Positions 1 to 4,897 of a DNA stretch of 9,132 nt are shown in pieces. The stretch lies in NCBI GenBank assembly GCA_959018045.1, contig CAUEJN010000040.1, positions 1 to 9,132 on the forward strand. Reading direction: 5' to 3'. Below the pieces are notes generated by a model. The model was not told the DNA's origin. It was given only the letters and a program-made list of their open reading frames with translations, and ran no database searches. The translations under genes were made by a program, and so were the position numbers. Numbering within the stretch: the first letter of the stretch is position 1; the number at the start of each line of letters is the position of its first letter. The stretch comes from an uncultured Butyricicoccus sp. (GTDB lineage Bacteria; Bacillota; Clostridia; Oscillospirales; Butyricicoccaceae).

Positions 1-491
1 GTGGGGTTCTTGCCGTAGCCCTCGTCGGAAACGATGAGTTGTACATTGCTGGGATAGCCTGCGATGGGGTAGTGGGTGTAGACCTTGACGCCCAGTGCAA
101 TCAGACGGCGCTTGAACGCGTCGGCAGCAGCCTGACCTGCGTACTGGGTGATGACGACCGAACCGACATACAGACCGATGCCGCGGAATGCGTCGATCAG
201 ACGCAGTACATCAACATCATAGGTAATGCCCAGATCCGAGCGGACTTTGTTCTTCTCGATGTCGCCAGCCGAGATGGCGATGACGATTTCAGCCTGATCG
301 GCCATCTGCGCGAGCATGCGCACCTTGCTGTCGGGTGCGAAGCCGGGCAGAACGCGGGAAGCGTGGTAGTCGTCGAACAGCTTGCCGCCGAACTCCAGAT
401 AGAGCTTGCCGCCGAACTGTGCGATGCGCTTTTTGATGTGTTCGGACTGCATGGACAGATATTTGTCGTTGTCGAATCCAATTTTGTTCAT
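1..491 (-). CDS. DUF1846 (UPF0371) family protein, 5' part only
   Basis: The minus-strand frame from an ATG at 491 stays open to the window edge and gives 163 residues of a protein that continues beyond it. The start (MNKIGFDNDKYLSMQSEHIK), the stretch FGGKLYLEFGGKLFDDYHAS and the segment VLPGFAPDSK are hallmarks of the DUF1846/UPF0371 family. Members are cytoplasmic proteins of about 500 residues common in Firmicutes, with solved structures but no firmly established function. The start is supported by a ribosome binding site GAAGGAAGGG (complement of 500-509) eight bases upstream. No signal peptide is visible. Only about the first third is present, so integrity of the rest cannot be judged. 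It is the first gene after its own promoter (553-581), and a repeat pair around that promoter suggests dedicated regulation. Family recognition is from memory of conserved motifs and is strong. No biochemical role should be assigned. Confidence 0.9.
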   Translation of the reverse strand, partial: MNKIGFDNDKYLSMQSEHIKKRIAQFGGKLYLEFGGKLFDDYHASRVLPGFAPDSKVRMLAQMADQAEIVIAISAGDIEKNKVRSDLGITYDVDVLRLIDAFRGIGLYVGSVVITQYAGQAAADAFKRRLIALGVKVYTHYPIAGYPSNVQLIVSDEGYGKNP

Positions 492-527
492 AATCTAGGC
501 CCTTCCTTCTATATAACGGTTACTCGA

Positions 528-603
528 TCCGATAAATTTACATACGTCATAAATTATAAAGACTTTTTCCGGGTTTTACAACGGCTGTCCGGTAAATTTA
601 CAT
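528..603. repeat. Pair of 16-bp direct repeats flanking a promoter (candidate operators)
   Basis: TCCGATAAATTTACAT at 528-543 and TCCGGTAAATTTACAT at 588-603 match at 15 of 16 positions, and their starts are exactly 60 bp apart. Each has the self-complementary core TAAATTTA; in the second copy this extends to GTAAATTTAC. One copy lies just upstream of the -35 box and the other at about +3 to +18 of the predicted transcript. This layout suits a dimeric regulator binding two in-phase sites with looping. The regulator is unknown. Confidence 0.6.
553..581 (-). promoter_or_regulatory. Sigma-A type promoter of the DUF1846 gene
   Basis: Read on the minus strand, there is a perfect TATAAT -10 box (complement of 553-558) preceded by a 17-bp spacer and the -35 box TTGTAA (complement of 576-581, four of six consensus positions). 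The predicted transcription start is near 546, giving a leader of about 55 bases before the ATG at 491. The two 16-bp repeats described separately lie on either side of it. Confidence 0.75.
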
Positions 604-661
604 GGAAAAATTCAGCCGGAAAAACTGTGCAAAAATCGTGATTGTGCCCGTTGCAGGACAC

Positions 662-694
662 AAAAAGACCGTACGACAGGGGGACGGTCAAAAA
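662..694 (-). terminator. Rho-independent terminator of the 143-residue membrane protein gene
   Basis: On the minus strand a six-base-pair stem GACCGT/ACGGTC (684-689 with 667-672) encloses an 11-base loop and is followed by TTTTT (complement of 662-666). It begins immediately after the stop codon at 696-698. The stem is short, but position and U-run fit termination of the leftward gene and insulation of the DUF1846 promoter. Confidence 0.65.
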
Positions 695-695
695 G

Positions 696-1127
696 TTATG
701 CGGCGGCATGCAGACGGGAAAGAGGTGAAAATAACGTATCCGTACCGGATGCAGGAGAAAAACAGATGAAGAATCCCGCACGCAAGGGAAGATAGAGATG
801 TTTGCGATCGACGCAGACGGTAAAAGTCTGGTCAGCCTCGTGCCAGAGAGACAGCTCATATAAGGCTGCGGGCGGTTCGGACGTGATGCGGCGGGTCAGA
901 CCACGGAAATGCAGGGTCATATCACGAAGTGTTTGTCCTACGTCTGCGGCTTGCTCGGTAGAGAGCTCGACCGGAATGAGAGACGCACCCTGGTTGTGTT
1001 CGCGCAGTGTGCAGCTGCTGGGCTGGGTCAGCGCCTGTTCGCTGGTGAATAGGGTAAATGAATATGGGACAAATAGGACAATCAGAACCAGAACGGCCAG
1101 CACGATGGTTATGATACGACGTTTCAC
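696..1127 (-). CDS. Small membrane-anchored protein of unknown function
   Basis: This 143-residue protein is not recognised. The start is a GTG at 1125-1127 preceded by AGGGGGTGAT (complement of about 1131-1140), a strong ribosome binding site. The N-terminus is VKRRII followed by an uninterrupted hydrophobic stretch (residues about 5-24, mostly I, L and V), as in a signal anchor with the basic end inside. No lipobox Cys or clear signal-peptidase site is visible. The remaining 120 or so residues would lie outside the membrane. They are soluble in character, contain a few Cys (39, 105, 122) and a WHEADQTFTVCVDRKHLYLPL stretch that may form beta strands. The gene is monocistronic, followed at once by a terminator, and divergent from nnrE, with no functional link visible. 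Choosing this strand rests on the ribosome binding site and terminator; a plus-strand overlapping frame has neither. Confidence 0.7.
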   Translation of the reverse strand: MKRRIITIVLAVLVLIVLFVPYSFTLFTSEQALTQPSSCTLREHNQGASLIPVELSTEQAADVGQTLRDMTLHFRGLTRRITSEPPAALYELSLWHEADQTFTVCVDRKHLYLPLRAGFFICFSPASGTDTLFSPLSRLHAAA

Positions 1128-1194
1128 GTTATCACCCCCTTTGGTACACAGCACGAGTATATATTTAATGACTGTCAAGCATAGACGAGCACGC

Positions 1195-1223
1195 TTGCGC
1201 TTTTTCCGCGGGTGCGGTATACT
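1195..1223 (+). promoter_or_regulatory. Candidate promoter for nnrE
   Basis: A -10 box TATACT (1218-1223, five of six consensus positions) follows a 17-bp spacer from a weak -35 TTGCGC (1195-1200, three of six). It lies 39 bases upstream of the nnrE ATG, with the expected start near 1230. The -35 is poor, so confidence is moderate. Confidence 0.4.
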
Positions 1224-1262
1224 AAGCCATACAGAAACTATGTGATAAGGAGCATTGGAGCT

Positions 1263-1883
1263 ATGACGGTAACAGCAGCCGAGATGAAGGAAATTGAGCG
1301 CAAGGCAGCCGAGGGCGGCCTGAGCTATGAGCAAATGATGGAGAATGCAGGCCGTGCGGTGGCAGACTTCGTGCAGGAAAAGCAGCCGGTACTGCGCACA
1401 GCAGCGATTTTTGTCGGTAAGGGCAACAACGGTGGCGACGGACTGGTCGCAGCGCGTTATCTGCGCGAGCGTGGTGTGCGTGCAGCAGTCATTCTGGTCG
1501 AGGGTGAGCCCAAGAGCGAACAAGCGCGGGCGAATTTTGCAAAGCTGGACGAAAAGACCCCGATCTGGCCGATCGAGGAGCTGCAAATGGATCAGATCAA
1601 CTGGATTTTTGATGCAGACGCTGCAATTGACGCGGTCTACGGCACCGGTTTCCACGGGGAGCTGTCCGACGTGGCACGCGCAGCGACTACCATGCTGTGC
1701 CGTTCGTTCGGTATGGTATTTGCCATCGATCTGCCCAGCGGTGTCAACGCAGACACCGGTGAGCTGGCTGTCGGTGCCGCGATGGCCGATCACACGATCG
1801 CGCTGCATGCCGAAAAGCCTGCGCACAGTCTGGCTAAGGCAAACTGCGGCCTGACCCATGTCGCAGACATCGGCATTCAGTAA
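1263..1883 (+). CDS. nnrE: NAD(P)H-hydrate epimerase, stand-alone YjeF N-terminal domain
   Basis: The 206-residue protein is a complete YjeF_N domain. Members interconvert the R and S epimers of hydrated NADH and NADPH, a metabolite-repair step in the cytosol that feeds the S-specific dehydratase NnrD. Visible motifs are the SYEQMMENAG helix (21-30), the Rossmann-like phosphate loop VGKGNNGGDG (51-60), DAVYGTGF (123-130) with the likely active-site Asp, DLPSGVNADTG (156-166), and the closing ADHTIALHAEKP and VADIGIQ segments. The ATG at 1263 was chosen because AAGGAG (1247-1252) sits ten bases upstream. An in-frame GTG at 1212 would add 17 residues but overlaps the -10 box. In many bacteria this domain is fused to the NnrD dehydratase in one protein of about 500 residues; here the frame stops after the first domain, so NnrD should be encoded elsewhere. 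It is followed by a strong terminator and looks monocistronic. Confidence 0.9.
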   Translation: MTVTAAEMKEIERKAAEGGLSYEQMMENAGRAVADFVQEKQPVLRTAAIFVGKGNNGGDGLVAARYLRERGVRAAVILVEGEPKSEQARANFAKLDEKTPIWPIEELQMDQINWIFDADAAIDAVYGTGFHGELSDVARAATTMLCRSFGMVFAIDLPSGVNADTGELAVGAAMADHTIALHAEKPAHSLAKANCGLTHVADIGIQ

Positions 1884-1895
1884 GCTATAAAGACA

Positions 1896-1927
1896 GGAAA
1901 AAACCGCCCGAATGGGCGGTTTTTTTT
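1896..1927. terminator. Bidirectional rho-independent terminator
   Basis: A seven-base-pair GC-rich stem ACCGCCC/GGGCGGT (1903-1909 with 1914-1920) with loop GAAT is flanked by an A-run on the left and a run of eight T from 1920 on the right. It can end transcription from nnrE (stop at 1883) and, on the other strand, from the Cys-rich gene whose stop codon is at 1933-1935. Confidence 0.92.
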
Positions 1928-1932
1928 AATGT

Positions 1933-2232
1933 TTAATTCTGCTCGTCCTCATACTGGCGCAGCGTGCCCTCGGTCATGTGGGACAGTGCGGCCAAACGCT
2001 CGTTGACCATATCCCACATGCACATCGGCAAGTGATCGCGATGACCACGGTGAATGGTCACGCATTCAAAACAGTTGCCGTGATGGGGACAGGCTTGCTT
2101 ACACGGGCAGTGATCGCCGGACTCGCGTACCTGACGGAGAAACTCCATCTTCATTTCATACGCTTCCTGCTTTTTGCCCTGCTGATCGAGCTCATTTTGC
2201 CGGATGGCCAGCGGGTTGTTGTCGATCTGCAT
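1933..2232 (-). CDS. Small Cys/His-rich putative metal-binding protein downstream of iolG
   Basis: The 99-residue frame has a compact cluster CPCKQACPHHGNCFECVTIH (42-61) plus His 64, His 67 and Cys 71, giving the pattern C-x-C-x3-C-x2-H-x2-C-x2-C. It resembles small proteins of Clostridia grouped under DUF names (possibly DUF6485); this assignment is tentative and no function is known. The spacing suggests a zinc or other metal site. It begins 11 bases after the iolG stop on the same strand, with no promoter between, so it is probably co-transcribed with iolG and ends at the shared terminator. The ATG at 2232 has no visible ribosome binding site. An internal ATG (residue 27, MKMEFL) is preceded by AGGAAG eight bases upstream, so the true product may be 73 residues (start at 2154). 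The first 26 residues use codons like the neighbouring genes, so the longer form is kept here. Confidence 0.75.
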   Translation of the reverse strand: MQIDNNPLAIRQNELDQQGKKQEAYEMKMEFLRQVRESGDHCPCKQACPHHGNCFECVTIHRGHRDHLPMCMWDMVNERLAALSHMTEGTLRQYEDEQN

Positions 2233-2243
2233 AAATAATGTGG

Positions 2244-3245
2244 TTAGCGGTACAGATCGGGCTTCTCGATGGTCTCAACCGGGAGAAATACGCCCTTACC
2301 GCGGGAGTTGTTCAGGGCATCGCCTGCAACACAAGCAACATAGCCATCCCAGGAGGACGGGCCGGTCAGCTTGCCGTTCTCAACGGACTTAACCCACTCG
2401 GTCATCTCGATATCGTAAGCTTCGATGAAGCGATCCTTCCAGTCGGTCAGGATCGGGAAGCTGCGGGTTGCGTCTGCACGCTTAACGACTGCGTACGGAT
2501 CGGGCAGGTTGATGGTACCCTTCTCGCAGACAACCTGGCACTGGATGTCGTAGCCGTAGCCGTCAGCAACCTGTACCTCAACGTCGATGCGGCAGCCGTT
2601 CTGGGTCTCGAGCAGAACGATCTGCGGATTGTCGTAACCCTTGTTGCTCAGCGAGCTCTGGCGAACCTTCAGAACCTGTGCGCTCTTGTACTCGTCGCCC
2701 AGCAGCCAGCGGCAGATGTCCAGCTCATGGATTGCAACGTTGGTGATACCCATCTCGGTCTTGAAGCCCGGACCCTGGGAAACGTTACGATGGCATGCAT
2801 GGATCATCAGGGGAGCACCCAGCTCGCCGGACTCGATGATGCGCTTCATCTCAGCGTAGCCACGGTCGTAGCGGCGCATGAAGCCTACCTGTACCAGGCG
2901 CTTGCCGTGCTTGAGCTCAGCCTCGATGATCTTCTCGCAGTCAGCTGCGTTCAGAGCCAGGGGCTTCTCGCAGAAGATGTACTTGCCATGCTTCAGACCC
3001 TCGAGGACATAGCCAGCGTGGGAGTCGTCAGAAGAAGTGATCAGGATAGCCTGTACTTCAGGAGCGGCAATCAGCTCTTCGCCAGATGCGTATGCACGAA
3101 TGCCATACTGTGCTGCAACCTTGTCAGCAGCCTCCTGGAAATAATCCGCGCAGGCAACAACTTCTGCACCCGGTACCAGGTCATGCAGACGGCGGATGTG
3201 ATCGCGGCCAATGGCGCCGCAGCCAATAACACCAATATTCAACAT
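2244..3245 (-). CDS. iolG: Inositol 2-dehydrogenase-like oxidoreductase (Gfo/Idh/MocA family)
   Basis: The 333-residue protein is a full-length Gfo/Idh/MocA NAD-dependent dehydrogenase; Bacillus IolG has about 344 residues. IolG oxidises myo-inositol to scyllo-inosose (2-keto-myo-inositol), the first cytosolic step of inositol breakdown. The N-terminal Rossmann domain starts with GVIGCGAIGRDH (5-16; dinucleotide loop G8-x-G10-x2-G13), and the catalytic Lys is K94 in CEKPLA. IolG-like stretches include RLVQVGFMRRYDRGY (116-130), PLMIHACHRN, YGYDIQCQVV and SSWDGYVACVAGDAL. The catalytic-site helix reads TNVAIHELDICRW (168-180) with His 173; the Asp four residues earlier in Bacillus IolG appears as Asn 169. 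The start has AAAGGA upstream, spaced somewhat far at about 12 bases. It has its own promoter (3310-3338) and lies downstream of a sugar isomerase and opposite a sugar ABC importer. Another cyclitol or sugar dehydrogenase of the same family remains possible. Confidence 0.8.
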   Translation of the reverse strand: MLNIGVIGCGAIGRDHIRRLHDLVPGAEVVACADYFQEAADKVAAQYGIRAYASGEELIAAPEVQAILITSSDDSHAGYVLEGLKHGKYIFCEKPLALNAADCEKIIEAELKHGKRLVQVGFMRRYDRGYAEMKRIIESGELGAPLMIHACHRNVSQGPGFKTEMGITNVAIHELDICRWLLGDEYKSAQVLKVRQSSLSNKGYDNPQIVLLETQNGCRIDVEVQVADGYGYDIQCQVVCEKGTINLPDPYAVVKRADATRSFPILTDWKDRFIEAYDIEMTEWVKSVENGKLTGPSSWDGYVACVAGDALNNSRGKGVFLPVETIEKPDLYR

Positions 3246-3276
3246 GAGATTTCAACGTCCTTTCCAGCGTTTTTTT

Positions 3277-3293
3277 CCAACTGATACAGTTGG
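3277..3293 (-). promoter_or_regulatory. Perfect inverted repeat in the iolG leader
   Basis: CCAACTG at 3277-3283 and CAGTTGG at 3287-3293 form a perfect seven-base-pair inverted repeat around a three-base centre. It starts about 10 bases into the predicted iolG mRNA and is followed by a run of A (minus strand). It could be an operator just downstream of the start or a 5' stabilising hairpin. Without a U-run it is not a terminator. Confidence 0.5.
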
Positions 3294-3309
3294 TTGACTC
3301 TCTTACTTA

Positions 3310-3338
3310 ATGATACGCAACTTGTGCATTCGGGTCAA
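3310..3338 (-). promoter_or_regulatory. Sigma-A type promoter of iolG with an overlapping TGTGCA element
   Basis: On the minus strand the -35 TTGACC (complement of 3333-3338) is followed by a 17-bp spacer and the -10 TATCAT (complement of 3310-3315), each five of six to consensus. The predicted start is near 3303, leaving a leader of about 58 bases. The spacer holds TGCACAAGTTGCG, an imperfect copy of the 15-bp palindrome at 4476-4490, placed where a bound protein would block RNA polymerase. Confidence 0.75.
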
Positions 3339-3451
3339 TGTTTTTCGTGTAAAATCGGAAGCTTAACCAAAATTCCGGGCGTATTTTTAGGCAAAGGATG
3401 GGATGTAGAACGGCAGAAAAGGCAGCTTAGAGTGTGCAATGTGCGATTTTG

Positions 3452-4381
3452 TTAAAGCACAAGTGCCTCACGCAGGGCACGGAGCGAAGCAATGTGACCG
3501 TCGCGCATGGACATGGTCAGATCTTCCATCTCGAGTGCGACCACATCGTCGTAGCCGCACATGCGAACGACCGAGAAAAATTCCTGCCACCACTGCATGC
3601 CGTGACCGGCGCCGACAGCGACATAGTTCCACGAACGCTTTGCAAAATCGTTGATGCCCTTGGTGTCGAGTACACCGTTCGGGCCGATCAGACGGCGTTC
3701 CATGCGGGAATCCTTGCCGTGGACGTGATAGAGTGCACCGGCTTCGCCCAGTACACGCGCGGCTTCCATGGGGTCGCCGCCCATCCAGAACAGGTGCGAG
3801 GGGTCGAGGTTCATGCCGATCAGGTCACTGCCTACCGCTTCGCGCAGACGCAGGCAGGTTTCCGGATTGTACACCAGCTGCATACCGTGGTTTTCCAGCG
3901 CAATCTTTTCAATACCGCAGTCGGCAGCCATACGGACGATGTCGCGCCACATGGGGATGGCGACTTCCTCCCACTGATAGCGCAGGATGTCCTGCGTCTC
4001 GGGCGGCCAGGAGGTCGTAACCCAAACCGGGGTACGGTCACCCGGACAGCCGGCAGGCAGACCGCTCATCATAACGATCTTATGGATGCCGAGCTGCTCG
4101 GCAAGCTGGAAGGTTTTCTGGGTGACTTCCATATCTTTCTTATATACAAGCGGGTTACCCGAACAGTTGAGTGCACACAGAGACAGGCCGCGCGAGCGCA
4201 TTGCGTTGTACCATTTTGTGCGTGCAGATTTGTTCGAAACGACCGTGTCAAGATCAATGTGCGGGGCGCTTGACCAGTTACCCGTACCGATTTCCAGACA
4301 GGAAATGCGTTCACGCACACAGAAGTCAAGCATTTCTTCGTAGGGCATATCCAGGGTGCAGGTCTTAATACCGAGTTTCAT
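3452..4381 (-). CDS. TIM-barrel sugar (phosphate) isomerase/epimerase, xylose isomerase-like
   Basis: The 309-residue protein belongs to the AP_endonuc_2/xylose isomerase-like TIM-barrel superfamily, which includes IolE, IolI and many keto-sugar isomerases and epimerases. Candidate divalent-metal ligands at the strand ends are E163 (IALENHG), D193 and H196 (MNLDPSHLFWMGGDP), H219/H221 (YHVHGKD) and E284/E286 (VALEMEDL). Barrel landmarks include GNWSSAPH (34-41) and SGLPAGCPGD (106-115). The ATG at 4381 is preferred: GAGG (complement of 4391-4394) lies nine bases upstream and the family start MKLGIKTCT follows. An in-frame GTG at 4459 would add 26 residues through non-coding-like sequence and lacks a ribosome binding site. 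The gene lies upstream of iolG on the same strand and faces an ABC sugar operon, so an inosose or keto-sugar isomerase role is a reasonable inference. The exact substrate cannot be read from sequence. Confidence 0.85.
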   Translation of the reverse strand: MKLGIKTCTLDMPYEEMLDFCVRERISCLEIGTGNWSSAPHIDLDTVVSNKSARTKWYNAMRSRGLSLCALNCSGNPLVYKKDMEVTQKTFQLAEQLGIHKIVMMSGLPAGCPGDRTPVWVTTSWPPETQDILRYQWEEVAIPMWRDIVRMAADCGIEKIALENHGMQLVYNPETCLRLREAVGSDLIGMNLDPSHLFWMGGDPMEAARVLGEAGALYHVHGKDSRMERRLIGPNGVLDTKGINDFAKRSWNYVAVGAGHGMQWWQEFFSVVRMCGYDDVVALEMEDLTMSMRDGHIASLRALREALVL

Positions 4382-4475
4382 GGTCATATTCCTCGTTTCT
4401 GTCTGAAGTATTTTGTGCAATTTGTCTTTGTACGAAATGACATCAGTCAAAGAGCACAAAAAGATGAAATGTTAA

Positions 4476-4490
4476 TGTGCAACTTGCACA
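4476..4490. promoter_or_regulatory. Perfect 15-bp palindrome TGTGCAA-C-TTGCACA (candidate operator)
   Basis: TGTGCAA (4476-4482), one central C, and TTGCACA (4484-4490) form a perfect 7-1-7 inverted repeat in the divergent spacer. The half-site recurs at 4414-4420, 3433-3439 and, as TTGTGCA or TGCACAA variants, at 3322-3328 and 4771-4777, close to each transcription unit of the locus. A dimeric repressor or activator is inferred; its identity is unknown. Confidence 0.6.
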
Positions 4491-4700
4491 ATGAAAGTGG
4501 TGATTGTTGGGAAAGTGAGGCGAAAAGGCGCAGAATTGTGTGTTGGCTTTTTTAATTTTAGAGCAGAAGTGATAAAAATGCAAGCAGAAAGGTCACAACA
4601 AAACACGCAGAGAAGAATACAAAGAACATCAAAATATGTTCAAAAATTTATTGAGATTGCCGAGAAGGAAAGAGAAAAGGCACAAGGCACATAAAAAATA

Positions 4701-4763
4701 AATCGGAATTGTAAATTTCTTAATCGAATTCCACAAAGTCAGAATCGAAAATTAAGCATACTT
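4701..4763 (+). repeat. Three direct AATCG repeats with 21-bp period (candidate activator sites)
   Basis: AATCG occurs at 4701, 4722 and 4743, exactly 21 bp apart, followed each time by A or G, then A and further A/T-rich sequence. Position 19 of each 21-bp unit is also C in all three. The array ends 20 bp before the -35 box of the transporter promoter. Two helical turns per unit would put the sites on one face of the DNA, as expected for a tandem-binding activator such as an AraC-type response regulator. Confidence 0.5.
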
Positions 4764-4782
4764 ACAATAGTGCACAATCTCC

Positions 4783-4811
4783 TTGACAGCGTACGGCGGA
4801 GGACTTAAAAT
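4783..4811 (+). promoter_or_regulatory. Strong promoter of the ABC transporter operon
   Basis: A perfect -35 TTGACA (4783-4788) is followed by a 17-bp spacer and -10 TAAAAT (4806-4811, five of six). The predicted start is near 4818, with a leader of about 80 bases before the binding-protein ATG. A TGCACAA element (4771-4777) abuts the -35 box upstream. Confidence 0.8.
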
Positions 4812-4822
4812 ATAGACAATGA

Positions 4823-4839
4823 CCTGTGTATTTCACAGG
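4823..4839 (+). promoter_or_regulatory. Inverted repeat at the 5' end of the transporter mRNA
   Basis: CCTGTG (4823-4828) and CACAGG (4834-4839) pair around a five-base loop TATTT. It lies about 5-20 bases into the predicted transcript, with no U-run after it. It may protect the mRNA 5' end or be an operator overlapping the start region; sequence alone cannot separate these. Confidence 0.5.
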
Positions 4840-4897
4840 GGTAAATTTAGCGTTCCGCACAAAAACGAGACGCGTGAAGAAAAGAGAGGTTTGCATT

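Larger units (their letters stand above)
4382..4897. other. 516-bp AT-rich divergent regulatory spacer
   Basis: This stretch separates the leftward isomerase gene from the rightward ABC transporter operon. It holds a TGTGCAA half-site (4414-4420) 33 bases upstream of the isomerase start, a perfect 15-bp palindrome (4476-4490), three AATCG elements at 21-bp intervals (4701-4763), a TGCACAA element (4771-4777), the transporter promoter (4783-4811) and a leader hairpin (4823-4839). It is much richer in A+T than the flanking genes. No convincing consensus promoter was found for the isomerase gene. A 67-codon open frame at 4491-4694 has no ribosome binding site and atypical codons, and is not considered a gene. 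Confidence 0.7.

Noticed and set aside
626..632. TGTGCAA copy between the DUF1846 promoter and the terminator
   Set aside because: It is isolated, far from the inositol-type locus and not palindromic. One chance copy is expected in a window this size.
39..641. A 200-codon plus-strand open frame over the DUF1846 gene
   Set aside because: The minus strand encodes highly conserved DUF1846 sequence with promoter and ribosome binding site; the plus frame runs through that promoter.
1151..1180. Minus-strand TTGACA and TATACT boxes upstream of the 143-residue protein gene
   Set aside because: Both boxes look good, but only 11 bp separate them, too short for a normal sigma-A promoter. The true promoter could not be placed.
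802..1245. A 147-codon plus-strand open frame opposite the 143-residue membrane protein
   Set aside because: It has a TTG start without a ribosome binding site and no terminator, while the minus-strand frame has both a strong site and a terminator. Its product is Arg/Ser-rich, typical of a wrong frame.
2238..3284. A 348-codon plus-strand open frame over iolG
   Set aside because: It mirrors iolG, whose motifs and promoter are clear on the minus strand. No ribosome binding site or family motif supports the plus-strand reading.
3434..4273. A 279-codon plus-strand open frame over the sugar isomerase gene
   Set aside because: It is a shadow of a TIM-barrel gene with recognisable metal-ligand motifs on the minus strand.
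4491..4694. A 67-codon plus-strand open frame in the divergent spacer
   Set aside because: Its ATG abuts the 15-bp palindrome with no ribosome binding site, it uses AGG, CGA and GGG codons that the neighbours avoid, and the region's composition is that of AT-rich spacer.
4705..4732. GGAATT / AATTCC inverted repeat with a 16-base loop
   Set aside because: It is short, AT-rich and low in information. The 21-bp direct repeats explain the same bases better.
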